Assembly: GCA_003491845.1 (NCBI GenBank)
Contig: DNBN01000098.1
Coordinates: 1-14,382, forward strand
DNA from: Porticoccaceae bacterium
GTDB lineage: Bacteria; Pseudomonadota; Gammaproteobacteria; Pseudomonadales; Porticoccaceae
DNA length: 14,382 nucleotides
Direction of reading: 5' to 3'
The notes below the pieces were generated by a model. The model was given only the letters and a program-made list of their open reading frames with translations, searched no databases and was not told the DNA's origin. Positions 6,678-14,382 of the stretch are shown here, piece after piece; position 1 is the stretch's first letter, and each line of letters opens with the position of its first letter. The translations under genes were made by a program, and so were the position numbers.

Positions 6678-9600
6678 CTATATCTCGATCTCATTTTTAG
6701 GGGAAGAGCCCATCGATCTGGCGATAGTGAGATAAAGCATAGCGACGAAAAGTATGCCGACAAGCAAAGCACCTACGGTGCTGGAAAAGAACCCTAACCA
6801 GACACTCAACAAAGGTATTAAAGATACTAATAGCAAGGTTACAAGCATTTTGAAGTACCAAAGGTTAGCTTCAACTACCAAATATAAACAAGGAATTAAC
6901 ACCAAGGTTATCGATGAGGCAAACAAAATACCGAAGCTAAGCGATAACGCCATTGGAATCACAAACTGCGCTTGAAGACTAGTTTCAAACAAAACTGGTA
7001 AAAGCCCTACAAAAGTTGTTAATGTAGTCAACAAGATAGCCCTAAAACGCTTTTTCCCTGCATTTAAAATGGCCTGCTCCGTAGAGAGATTATTCCGACG
7101 ACCTCGGTTAGCAAATTCCACTAATATAAGACTGTCATTCACAACTACACCTGCCAGCGCAATTATGCCGAATATGGACAGCATATTAACGACCATACCA
7201 AATATGACATGACCAATAATTGCCCCTATAAAACCAAAGGGAATAACCGACATAATAACCAGAGGTTGAATATAGGACCTTAATGGCACCGCTAATAGAC
7301 CATAAATCATAAATAGTGCCGCTAGTAAACTAACCGCCAACTTAACATAATATTCCCTCTGCTCTTTGGAACCTCCACTTAGACGGTAAGAAACACTGGG
7401 ATACTTTTCCAGAAGTGTCGGCACAAATTGATCTCGAACATCATTAATGACCATACCACTCTGCAATTTGTCTGCCTCAACCTCTGCAGTCACCGTCAAA
7501 GTGCGTTGACGGTCAAGTCTATCTATTTCTGTCAAACCCATCCCAAGACTAATGTTGGCAACATCGCCTATAGCAACGGCATCTCCATTGGGAGTCCGTA
7601 TATGCATATTTTCAAGTGTTGAAATAGCGCGACGCTCTTTTATCGGATATCTCACCATCACCTTAACCGTGTCAGAATCACGCTGGATACGCTGGGCTTC
7701 TTCACCATAAAACGCTTGACGCACTTGTGTGGCCACTTCTGAGAGACGAATACCTAACTGACTTGCGCTAGGTTTTAGCTGAATAAGAACTTCTTTACTC
7801 CCAGATCCCTGCGAGTTGTAAATATCATAAACACCTGGAAATTGTCCTAAATATTGTTGCAGCTCCATACCGGCAAGGACTAATTCATCCGGATTAGTCC
7901 CGGATAATGATAGACTTATAGCAGCACCTGACGGCCCATCAGTTGAAAAATAGCGTTGCTTACTAACATTAGGTAGAAGACCCACTTCAGCACGCCATTG
8001 CCTCTCAATTTCTGTTGCACTGACAGATCGAAGCTCAGCTCGGGTCAAGACCACACGAAAATTAGCCGAGACATCACTTGAGATAAAAAAGCCAACATGC
8101 TCAACTAATCCCACTGAGTCGGGATTTTCATCACGATAACGCCTATCAATTCTATAAATTGCTGATTCTATCTTATCAACAGTTTTAGCTAAACTTTCCG
8201 CCGAAGCACCGTCCTGCATAGTAATTTGTGCCTGAACGTTATCTCCGGGAACGTTGGGGAAAAATTCAAAACGAACAATCCCACTATTTATTGATCCCAG
8301 GGTCACAATTAACAATGCAAAAAATACCGCTAAGGTTGTGTAGCGCTGACGCAAAGCCACTTTAAGTAAAGGCTGATACACTTTTTCTATAAAGCGCTCA
8401 AGCCCATCAGAAATAGTAGTTTGACAGTGATTGAGCGTAGCCAAAAATCCAGAGGATCTATCACCAAATTTTAGTCCAACTAAATGCGCTGGAAGGATTA
8501 ATTTTGACTCAATCAAAGAAAAGATGAGACAGAGAATAACCACTATGCCAATAGCTTTGGTGATACCATCAAAACTACCAGTAACGAACATGATCGGAAA
8601 AAATGCCGCCATGGTGGTAAGAACACCAATCGTTGATGGCGTGGCCACTTTTTTGGTACCAGCAACCACGATCTCTGCGGATGCACGATAACCCTCTGCC
8701 GGAATTTGCCCCGCAGCAAGCTTGTTTCGATAATCCTCCTTAGCCTCACTAAATACACTTTCGCCAATTACAATGGCGTCATCCACAACAATGCCTAAAA
8801 CCATAATAAAGGCAAATAAACTCAATATATTCAATGTAACCGAGCCGAAGGGCATTAGCCAAAAAGCGCCCGCAAAGCTTACTGGAATCCCTACAATAAC
8901 CCAGAGTGCGACCTTTAAATTTAAAAACATTCCTAAAACCAAAGCCACTAAAATGCCGCCTAGTAGCAGGTTGTCCGACATCATATCTAGACGCCCATTG
9001 AGATAATAAGCCTCATCATCAAATACACTGATACTTAGCCCTTGAGGTAACGACTGTTGTTTTTCCTCTGTATAGGCATGGACAGCTTCGCTGATATTCA
9101 GTAAGTTTTGTCCCTTAAGAGAAAAAACCCCTAGAGTGATTGCTTGTTGTTGATTAAATCGGTTTTGAAAAATGCTATCTGTAAATCCATCCCGCACATC
9201 GGCAACATCCCCTAAGAGTAATCGAGTCCCATCCAGATCACTACGCAATACAATATTCTCAAAGTCTCCGCCTCGATAAGCCTTACCCTCAGCGCGCACC
9301 AGTAAATTTCCTGATTCAGTACGAATCATACCCGCCGGTAAATCTAGGGAGGATAGGCGCACAGCGGAAGCAACTTCACTTAACGTCAAATTATAGGCCC
9401 GCAGACGATCTTCCTGAACCTCAATAGAGATTTCATAGGTCCCTGCCCCCCAAAGCTGAACCTCTTTAATGGCAGGTAAAGCGAGCAATTCATCATAGAC
9501 TTCATCACCAATAATTTTTTTCTCTTGTTGGGTCATGTTTCCATAAACAGAAATACCCAGTGCCCAAAGATTTTGCTCAACCCGTTTAACATTTGGTCTT

Positions 9601-9983
9601 TCAATATCCTCTGGGAGGTTAGTTATGCCATCAATTCGATTCTCAATTTGAGTCATAACCTCATTGATATCTTCATTACTTTCAATTTCTAAATCTATTC
9701 TGGCAAAATCTCTATCGGCCGAAGCGCTAATCTTTTTGATACCCTGCAAACCTTCTAAGGCAGACTCCATCGGTAATATGACACCTTTTTCAACCTCAAT
9801 TGGTGCTGCCCCGGGATACAAAGCTGTGACACTAACAATATTAATCTCTGAACGCGGAAACATCTCTTTACTGATATTTAGTAAAGATAATGCCCCAGCA
9901 CAAAATATTAGAATCATCAATAAGTTAGCAGCCACAGGGTTTTTAGCGAACCATCCAATGAGCCCTGCTGTCTTAGATTCCAT
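6678..9983 (-). CDS. RND efflux pump permease (AcrB-like superfamily), inner membrane
   Basis: This 1101-residue protein is a proton-driven RND permease, the trimeric inner-membrane part of a tripartite exporter. It shows two internal repeats: TM1 at about residues 14-36, a large periplasmic porter region, TM2-6 with GIVVDDAIVIGES in TM4 (Asp391, Asp392, matching the proton-relay Asp pair of AcrB), then the second porter half and TM8-12 with VVVNDSLILVEFANR (about 946-960) and RFRAILLTTLTT. Heavy-metal CusA/CzcA signatures were not seen, so an organic substrate is more likely; the real substrate is unknown. After TM12 (ending near 1036) two more hydrophobic stretches, about 1046-1065 and 1068-1087, precede a charged tail. 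Most AcrB-type permeases end soon after TM12. The start ATG shares one base with the fusion-protein stop (TAATG), so the two are co-translated. No TolC-type outer-membrane gene is in the window. Confidence 0.93.
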   Translation of the reverse strand: MESKTAGLIGWFAKNPVAANLLMILIFCAGALSLLNISKEMFPRSEINIVSVTALYPGAAPIEVEKGVILPMESALEGLQGIKKISASADRDFARIDLEIESNEDINEVMTQIENRIDGITNLPEDIERPNVKRVEQNLWALGISVYGNMTQQEKKIIGDEVYDELLALPAIKEVQLWGAGTYEISIEVQEDRLRAYNLTLSEVASAVRLSSLDLPAGMIRTESGNLLVRAEGKAYRGGDFENIVLRSDLDGTRLLLGDVADVRDGFTDSIFQNRFNQQQAITLGVFSLKGQNLLNISEAVHAYTEEKQQSLPQGLSISVFDDEAYYLNGRLDMMSDNLLLGGILVALVLGMFLNLKVALWVIVGIPVSFAGAFWLMPFGSVTLNILSLFAFIMVLGIVVDDAIVIGESVFSEAKEDYRNKLAAGQIPAEGYRASAEIVVAGTKKVATPSTIGVLTTMAAFFPIMFVTGSFDGITKAIGIVVILCLIFSLIESKLILPAHLVGLKFGDRSSGFLATLNHCQTTISDGLERFIEKVYQPLLKVALRQRYTTLAVFFALLIVTLGSINSGIVRFEFFPNVPGDNVQAQITMQDGASAESLAKTVDKIESAIYRIDRRYRDENPDSVGLVEHVGFFISSDVSANFRVVLTRAELRSVSATEIERQWRAEVGLLPNVSKQRYFSTDGPSGAAISLSLSGTNPDELVLAGMELQQYLGQFPGVYDIYNSQGSGSKEVLIQLKPSASQLGIRLSEVATQVRQAFYGEEAQRIQRDSDTVKVMVRYPIKERRAISTLENMHIRTPNGDAVAIGDVANISLGMGLTEIDRLDRQRTLTVTAEVEADKLQSGMVINDVRDQFVPTLLEKYPSVSYRLSGGSKEQREYYVKLAVSLLAALFMIYGLLAVPLRSYIQPLVIMSVIPFGFIGAIIGHVIFGMVVNMLSIFGIIALAGVVVNDSLILVEFANRGRRNNLSTEQAILNAGKKRFRAILLTTLTTFVGLLPVLFETSLQAQFVIPMALSLSFGILFASSITLVLIPCLYLVVEANLWYFKMLVTLLLVSLIPLLSVWLGFFSSTVGALLVGILFVAMLYLTIARSMGSSPKNEIEI

Positions 9984-11152
9984 TATTTTTCTCGGCCTTG
10001 GAATGAATTATTACTAATCTCTAGGTTTAGCCCTTCAACCGGGGTACCTACAGCACTTACAATAATCTCGACGCCGGGGTCTAAACCATCATGTACATAA
10101 TAATAATCTTCATCAGAAAATTTCAGGGTTACCGATTTTATGGACATCCTCTGAGAGTCATCCACAACCGCCACCTTAGACCCTCTAAGTAATGCTCCCC
10201 GAGGTATACTCATCACGTTTTTAAGGGTTTTACCTTTAAATGTTGCGGTTACAAATGTACCTACTAGAAGGGGTGAATCAAAAGTATTATTGTTAACAAT
10301 GTTATAGGGATCAGAAACTCTGGCGACCAGATACTGTGATCTATTCAGCTCATTAATAAATCCTTCAGAACGCATTAATGTAGCCGTCCACTCGGCTTGC
10401 TGCCCATTAACGGATCCCTTGAGAGTAACCTTTTTATTATCACCCAGATTCTGCCAAAAGAGAGGATTAATCAGCGACAAATCTTTTTCAGTGAGAGGCA
10501 ACCTGATTTCAACAAAATCAACGGCAAAGGTTTCACCCAGCTGAACACCTGAGGTGACATACTGCCCCACATCAACGTGTTTTTTAGAAACGATACCGCT
10601 ATAAGGCGCACGAATAGTTGTTCGCTCTAACTTAATTTGCGCCTGTCTAACCTCTGCTTGAGCCTGTAAAAGATTTGCAGTAGCTTCTGCCAGATAAGGC
10701 TTCCTCAGTGCTAACAAAGGTGCTTCCTCCTCTGATCGTCCTGTCATAGCCCATTCTTTTTTGGCTTGAACCGAACGAGCTTTTTCAAGTTCAAATATTG
10801 CGTTCTTACTAATTTCTTGAGCCCTAGCTCGCTCTAAAGCCACTTCGCAATCTGAGGGGTCTAAACGCAACAAAACATCACCTGCCTGAAAACGACCACC
10901 GACAATAAACTGTTCAGACACTTCAAGAACCGTGCCTGACACTTCAGAGATTAACATGGTTCTTGTTCTAGGTTTGACTACGCCTTGAGAGCTGACAATT
11001 AAGCTGACATCGGAAGGGAAAATGGTTTGAGTATTAACGGCGAGCGCAGCCTTCACCACCGGTGTTTTTTCCGGTTCAGGACGCAGGTTATTCATAATCA
11101 CCGCAACACACACTGCGGCTATTAAAATAATGATGGGTAGCAAAGCTTTCAT
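9983..11152 (-). CDS. Periplasmic membrane fusion (adaptor) protein of the RND pump
   Basis: The 389-residue protein is an HlyD/AcrA-type adaptor that bridges the RND permease and an outer-membrane channel. It begins with a single hydrophobic segment (ALLPIIILIAAVCVAVIMNN) that acts as an anchor or uncleaved signal; there is no lipobox Cys right after it, so it is not an obvious lipoprotein. Next come half of the lipoyl domain (SEVSGTVLEV...GDVLLRLDPSD), an alpha-hairpin rich in Ala, Glu, Gln and Lys (about 95-165), the second lipoyl half (TTIRAPYSGIVSKKHVDVGQYV), and the beta-barrel and membrane-proximal domains. I take the ATG at 11152; a TTG one codon upstream is possible, and AAAGGA lies about 7-10 bases ahead of both. 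The gap to pgpA is 65 bases, the largest in this part of the cluster. Confidence 0.92.
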   Translation of the reverse strand: MKALLPIIILIAAVCVAVIMNNLRPEPEKTPVVKAALAVNTQTIFPSDVSLIVSSQGVVKPRTRTMLISEVSGTVLEVSEQFIVGGRFQAGDVLLRLDPSDCEVALERARAQEISKNAIFELEKARSVQAKKEWAMTGRSEEEAPLLALRKPYLAEATANLLQAQAEVRQAQIKLERTTIRAPYSGIVSKKHVDVGQYVTSGVQLGETFAVDFVEIRLPLTEKDLSLINPLFWQNLGDNKKVTLKGSVNGQQAEWTATLMRSEGFINELNRSQYLVARVSDPYNIVNNNTFDSPLLVGTFVTATFKGKTLKNVMSIPRGALLRGSKVAVVDDSQRMSIKSVTLKFSDEDYYYVHDGLDPGVEIIVSAVGTPVEGLNLEISNNSFQGREK

Positions 11153-11217
11153 CAATTAAATGTCCTTTTTATTATAGTTTCTTTCCTTGAGCTCTCTTTA
11201 CGCACAATCACACTAAA

Positions 11218-11703
11218 TCAAACCCATTCAAAAACAATCAATAGCTGGATCGTTACGCCCGTGGCCACACCAGCGACAACATCGTCGACCATAATGCCAA
11301 AGCCACCGCCCACATTTTTATCTATCCAACTGATAGGCCAAGGCTTGACGATATCAAAAAAACGAAACAACACAACCCCTAAAACTAGATAGTGCCACTC
11401 AAATGGCAACGCTATCATGGCTATCCAAAGGCCGACAAATTCATCCCAAACAATACCTGCGTGATCATGGACACCCAGTTTTTTAGCCGCCGACCCACAT
11501 AAATATACTCCAAAAATACCAGACAAACTAATAAATACCAGATAGCTTATCAACGAGAGTTCAGCAAGACACACCCAAAGTAACGCCGCAACGAGTGTAC
11601 CCATGGTACCTGGAGCAAAAGGTGATAGACCACTGCCAAAACCAAATGCCAAAAACATTTGCGGTGTTCTAATTATACTTGCTAATGACGGATTATTATT
11701 CAA
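11218..11703 (-). CDS. pgpA: Phosphatidylglycerophosphatase A
   Basis: PgpA removes phosphate from phosphatidylglycerophosphate at the inner membrane to make phosphatidylglycerol. Family motifs are intact: FGFGSGLSPFAPGTMGTL, then HDHAGIVWDEFVG, then FRFFDIVKPWPI and GGFGIMVDDVVAG, with several hydrophobic helices between them. I place the start at TTG 11703, giving 161 residues that begin MNNNPSLASIIRTPQ, a typical PgpA N-terminus; AAGGGA lies about 10 bases upstream. A start at the ATG at 11745 would add 14 polar residues and overlap thiL by 50 bases, with a fair AGGTG ahead of it, so it cannot be excluded. With the TTG start the overlap with thiL is 8 bases. The thiL-pgpA order is the usual one in gammaproteobacteria. 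Confidence 0.94.
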   Translation of the reverse strand: MNNNPSLASIIRTPQMFLAFGFGSGLSPFAPGTMGTLVAALLWVCLAELSLISYLVFISLSGIFGVYLCGSAAKKLGVHDHAGIVWDEFVGLWIAMIALPFEWHYLVLGVVLFRFFDIVKPWPISWIDKNVGGGFGIMVDDVVAGVATGVTIQLLIVFEWV

Positions 11704-12697
11704 AGTGATCGAATCCCTTTTTAGATGCCTCAACTGGCATTCCATCTATTAGCACCTGACCGCTTATCTTTGAGCTTACCGCCATGACGCCAATTTCTGT
11801 CGCATCAATAATACCCTCTTCTATCCACACTGACATCAGCGCGCGATACTCTTGCGAAACAGTAAAACATAGCTGATAGTCATCTCCAGCAAACAGAGCC
11901 CATGATAAAAATTGATCAGGAAATATCCGCTTAACATTGGCATGAACGGGCAGTTTATCCGTAAAAATTTCTGCGTTGAGCCCACTAGCATTACAAATAT
12001 GCCCCAAGTCTGCCACCAAACCATCAGAGACATCAATGCAGGCAGATGCTATCGAATTCAACATAAGACCTTCTGCTATTTTTGGTTCGGGTCTGTAAAA
12101 GCGATTTACCAAGCGCTCTCGCTCTATGATATCAATAGATGTGCAACCATATATATCGTTAATAGTACTTAATCCAGCAGCACCGTCGGCTAAAGTGCCA
12201 GTAACGTATATATAATCCTCTGCCTTGGCTCCTTGACGTTTTAAGGACTGTCCTTCCACCACTTCACCGATTACCGTAATCGATATAGTGAGAGGCCCTG
12301 CAGTGGTATCGCCTCCGATTAGAGCGCAATTATACTCAGAGGCAACATCTGCAAGTCCAGTACTAAATTTTTTTAGCCAGGATTCTTTGGCATATTCTTT
12401 TGGTAAGGTAAGCGCTAAAGTAAACCATCTAGGCTTGGCGCCCATAGCAGCCATATCACTGAGATTAACGCAAAGTGCACGATGACCAATGCGTTCGGCA
12501 GTAGCCGAAGATGGAAAGTGAACGTGCTCTAGGAGTGTATCTGTAGCTACCACTAACTGGTTACTGCTCACAGATAATTCAATAACAGCGCCATCATCAC
12601 CAATTCCTGTGACCACACCATCCTGTTCGGTTAAATCCTTAAAGTAAGCCTCAATGATTTGAAATTCGTTGGCTTTTTGGGGTGATGATCGCGACAA
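11696..12697 (-). CDS. thiL: Thiamine-monophosphate kinase
   Basis: ThiL phosphorylates thiamine monophosphate to thiamine diphosphate, the active cofactor. The 333-residue sequence has the ATP and magnesium motifs of the family in order: GIGDDGAVI (about 31-39), VATDTLLEHVHF (50-61), NLSDMAAMGAKPRW (78-91), IGGDTTAGPLT (127-137), DVSDGLVADLGHI (222-234) and AGDDYQLCFT (270-279). Length is normal. The start is TTG at 12697, with GAGGT about 5 bases upstream; no ATG lies near it and the N-terminus aligns as expected (ANEFQIIEAYF). It follows nusB by 23 bases and overlaps pgpA, so all three are probably on one message. Confidence 0.97.
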   Translation of the reverse strand: MSRSSPQKANEFQIIEAYFKDLTEQDGVVTGIGDDGAVIELSVSSNQLVVATDTLLEHVHFPSSATAERIGHRALCVNLSDMAAMGAKPRWFTLALTLPKEYAKESWLKKFSTGLADVASEYNCALIGGDTTAGPLTISITVIGEVVEGQSLKRQGAKAEDYIYVTGTLADGAAGLSTINDIYGCTSIDIIERERLVNRFYRPEPKIAEGLMLNSIASACIDVSDGLVADLGHICNASGLNAEIFTDKLPVHANVKRIFPDQFLSWALFAGDDYQLCFTVSQEYRALMSVWIEEGIIDATEIGVMAVSSKISGQVLIDGMPVEASKKGFDHFE

Positions 12698-12720
12698 ACT
12701 TGTACCTCTCTAAAGTGAGC

Positions 12721-13161
12721 CTACATAGCGCGGTCAGCTTTGATTTCTATGCCTCGCTTTACAATGGCAACCTGATCAAGCACGCCATTAATAAACTTAA
12801 AAGCATCGGTGGGGCCATAGGTTTTAGCGAGATTTACTCCCTCGTTAATAACCACCTTGTAGGGTACATCTATACTAAATATCATCTCAAACGTTGATAG
12901 ACGCAAAACCGCTCTGGAAACGGGATCAAGTTGCTTGTTGTCTCGATCAAGAAAGGGTTCAAAAGTACCGTCCACTTCTGTTAGATTTTTAGGCACACCA
13001 AACAAAATAGCATGAAAAAGTTTGTCATCAACTTTACTCATCTTATTGTCAGCATGGAATTCCGCCTCTATAGTCTCTAGATCTGTTCCACCTACTTCCC
13101 ATGAATACAGGGCCTGAACAAGCATACGACGCGCTTTTTGACGCTCTCTTGCTTTTGACAT
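12721..13161 (-). CDS. nusB: Transcription antitermination factor NusB
   Basis: NusB is a small all-helical RNA-binding protein that, with NusE (S10), binds boxA and supports antitermination on rRNA operons. The 146 residues fit the family: KARRMLVQALYSWEVGG at the N-terminus, LDPVSRAVLRLSTFEMI in the middle, and VVINEGVNLAKTYG...FINGVLDQVA near the end. The ATG at 13161-13159 directly follows the TAA of ribH with no space, so translation is probably coupled. Its position between ribH and thiL is the classic gammaproteobacterial order. Confidence 0.97.
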   Translation of the reverse strand: MSKARERQKARRMLVQALYSWEVGGTDLETIEAEFHADNKMSKVDDKLFHAILFGVPKNLTEVDGTFEPFLDRDNKQLDPVSRAVLRLSTFEMIFSIDVPYKVVINEGVNLAKTYGPTDAFKFINGVLDQVAIVKRGIEIKADRAM

Positions 13162-13644
13162 TTACCAACTACCATCCATTTGATTAAACACAGTGAGCAT
13201 CTCAAGAATCGATAATGCCGACTCCTCTCCCTTGTTCTCAGCATTGTCTCCAGCTCTTGCTAACGCCTGATCCAAATTGTCAGTGGTTAATAAACCAAAA
13301 GCAATAGGCATATTGTGCTTTAAACTTACCTGTCCGATACCACGTGTGGTCTCTGAACAAACATAATCGAAATGCGGAGTGTCGCCACGAATGACACAAC
13401 CCAAAGCGATAATTCCATTATATCGCTCAGTGCGCGCAGCATGCTGACTAGCAATTGGCAGTTCAAACGCGCCAGGCACACGGAAAACATCAACGGCTTT
13501 ATCGGTAATACCATGACGAGCCAATGCTTTAATGGCCCCATCAAGCAGAGCATCAGTGATCTTAGCATTCCATCGCGCGGCAATGAGAGCTATACGAACC
13601 GCCCCTGCATCAAAATCACCCTCGTTTGGCCTGAATTGTCCCAT
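13162..13644 (-). CDS. ribH: 6,7-dimethyl-8-ribityllumazine synthase
   Basis: RibH condenses the pyrimidine product of the RibA/RibD branch with 3,4-dihydroxy-2-butanone 4-phosphate from RibB, giving lumazine, the last intermediate before riboflavin. Family motifs: ARWN (substrate binding), VPGAFELP, and ALGCVIRGDTPHFDYV, where the His of TPHFDY corresponds to the catalytic His88 of the Bacillus enzyme; an Arg near QALARAG binds phosphate. At 160 residues it is of normal length. The ATG at 13644 has AGGA 8 bases upstream; a TTG one codon earlier is less likely. RibH enzymes usually assemble into pentamers or 60-mer shells; the oligomer state cannot be read from the sequence. Confidence 0.97.
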   Translation of the reverse strand: MGQFRPNEGDFDAGAVRIALIAARWNAKITDALLDGAIKALARHGITDKAVDVFRVPGAFELPIASQHAARTERYNGIIALGCVIRGDTPHFDYVCSETTRGIGQVSLKHNMPIAFGLLTTDNLDQALARAGDNAENKGEESALSILEMLTVFNQMDGSW

Positions 13645-13698
13645 CAAAAAAATCCTATTGTTGTATTGCCCATTTCGATCATTACTATTTGAGTTAAA

Positions 13699-14382
13699 TT
13701 AATCACAATTAACATAATCAACAACTTCTAGGTCAAAACCAGAGATTGCTGTAAATTTAAATGGTGCACTCATCAAACGCATTTTCTTGATACCTAAATC
13801 CATAAGTATTTGTGAACCTGTACCCACTTGTTGATATACCACTTCACTAGCTAACTTTGTATTACCAACAGAAGGATTTAAAATAGCCTCAACTTCAGCA
13901 TCTATATCGCCAGCTGTCTCAGGATAATAAAGAAGCACAACCGCGCCTCTTCCTTCCTTTGCAACACGCTCAAGGGCACGATGGAAAGACCAGGCTTTAA
14001 AGTCACCAAGGGATTCAACAGCAAGAATATCTCTTGCCAATCGGTTAACATGAACGCGGACCAATGCTGGTTCATCGCCACTGACGTCGCCCATAACCAA
14101 GGCAAAATGCTTTTCATTTCGTGCTTTGTCTAGGTAAGTCTTGAGAATGAACTCACCAAAATGGGTTTTCACCGGTCTTTCATTAATGCATTGAGTAGTT
14201 TTTTCTGTAACTAAACGGTAGTGAATAAGGTCAGCAATAGTGCCAATCTTTAGTTGATGCTTCTCAGCAAATTTTTCCAGATCGTCTCGACGAGACATCG
14301 TCCCATCTTCATTCATAATTTCTACAATAACGGCAGCGGGTTCGAAACCCGCTAATCTGGCTAGGTCACAGCCTGCTTCTGT
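13699..14382 (-). CDS. ribBX: 3,4-dihydroxy-2-butanone 4-phosphate synthase with degenerate RibA-like domain, 5' partial (RibBX type)
   Basis: The frame is open to the window edge; only the last 227 residues or so are visible. First comes the end of a RibB domain (TEAGCDLARLAGFEP, EIMNEDGTMSRRDDLEKF, TIADLIHYR), which makes the four-carbon riboflavin precursor from ribulose 5-phosphate. Then follows a domain with the shape of GTP cyclohydrolase II but without its working parts: where RibA has HSECLTGD and RCDCG this has HVNRLARD and no Cys at the zinc positions, the RQEGRGIGL segment is replaced by YYPETAG, and TNNPRKI by SAPFKF. This matches the RibBX variant described in proteobacteria, in which the tail has lost cyclohydrolase activity. 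It is consistent with the separate intact ribA downstream. The 51-base gap to ribH shows no terminator. Confidence 0.9.
   Translation of the reverse strand, partial: TEAGCDLARLAGFEPAAVIVEIMNEDGTMSRRDDLEKFAEKHQLKIGTIADLIHYRLVTEKTTQCINERPVKTHFGEFILKTYLDKARNEKHFALVMGDVSGDEPALVRVHVNRLARDILAVESLGDFKAWSFHRALERVAKEGRGAVVLLYYPETAGDIDAEVEAILNPSVGNTKLASEVVYQQVGTGSQILMDLGIKKMRLMSAPFKFTAISGFDLEVVDYVNCD

Noticed and set aside
6572..6772. Open frame of 66 codons on the minus strand across the permease end and the ribA start
   Set aside because: It overlaps two well-supported genes in another frame and shows no recognisable domain.
8291..8296. TGATCC on the plus strand inside the permease gene as another RpoE promoter
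   Set aside because: The bases at the -10 distance do not match and it points against the gene.
9664..10017. Open frame of 117 codons on the plus strand opposite the permease and adaptor junction
   Set aside because: Antisense shadow of the permease N-terminus with no domain.
11171..11176. Perfect TATAAT on the minus strand ahead of the adaptor gene, suggesting a separate pump promoter
   Set aside because: A transcript from it would start near 11164, inside the AAAGGA ribosome-binding site, and no -35 element stands at a proper distance.

Overview
The window looks like chromosomal DNA from a marine-type gammaproteobacterium. The base composition is AT-leaning by eye. The gene order ribBX-ribH-nusB-thiL-pgpA-(...)-ribA matches the riboflavin/thiamine cluster of gammaproteobacteria such as Pseudomonas. 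A large TonB receptor and a singlet-oxygen-type sigma/anti-sigma pair fit a copiotroph from sunlit or aerated water. I see no transposase, integrase, phage gene, CRISPR array, rRNA or tRNA. The taxonomic placement is inference.

Left part (1-2290): the last 58 codons of an acyl-CoA synthetase-type enzyme (+) converge on a one-domain asparaginase-like gene (-). Divergent from the latter is a two-gene operon (+): an ECF sigma factor and a ChrR-type zinc anti-sigma factor that overlap by ATGA. A good match to the RpoE-type promoter, TGATCC-N18-TAATAA, sits just upstream, so the operon probably controls itself. A rho-independent terminator closes it. A second terminator, facing the other way, closes the next gene.

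Middle (2314-5202): a TonB-dependent outer-membrane receptor (-) of unknown substrate. Behind it lies a gap of about 470 bases with no convincing gene but several inverted repeats.

Right part (5203-14382): one long set of minus-strand genes, read right to left: ribBX (runs off the window), ribH, nusB, thiL, pgpA, a membrane fusion protein, an RND pump permease, ribA and hisF. Most neighbours overlap or are a few dozen bases apart. Flavin synthesis is divided between RibBX, which makes 3,4-dihydroxy-2-butanone 4-phosphate and carries a degenerate GTP cyclohydrolase II-like tail, a separate intact RibA (GTP cyclohydrolase II) and RibH (lumazine synthase). The two-gene RND efflux unit sits between pgpA and ribA, where the usual cluster has no pump, and a lone hisF is translationally coupled to ribA.

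Most of the window is ordinary core metabolism. The points most worth a second look are the sigma/ChrR promoter, the pump inside the riboflavin cluster and its extra C-terminal membrane segments, the degenerate RibA-like domain, and the structured gap at 4741-5202. I found no clear evidence of a wholly new system. Several start codons were reassigned from ribosome-binding-site spacing (ribA GTG, pgpA TTG, hisF ATG, the receptor's second ATG); these are judgments, not certainties.
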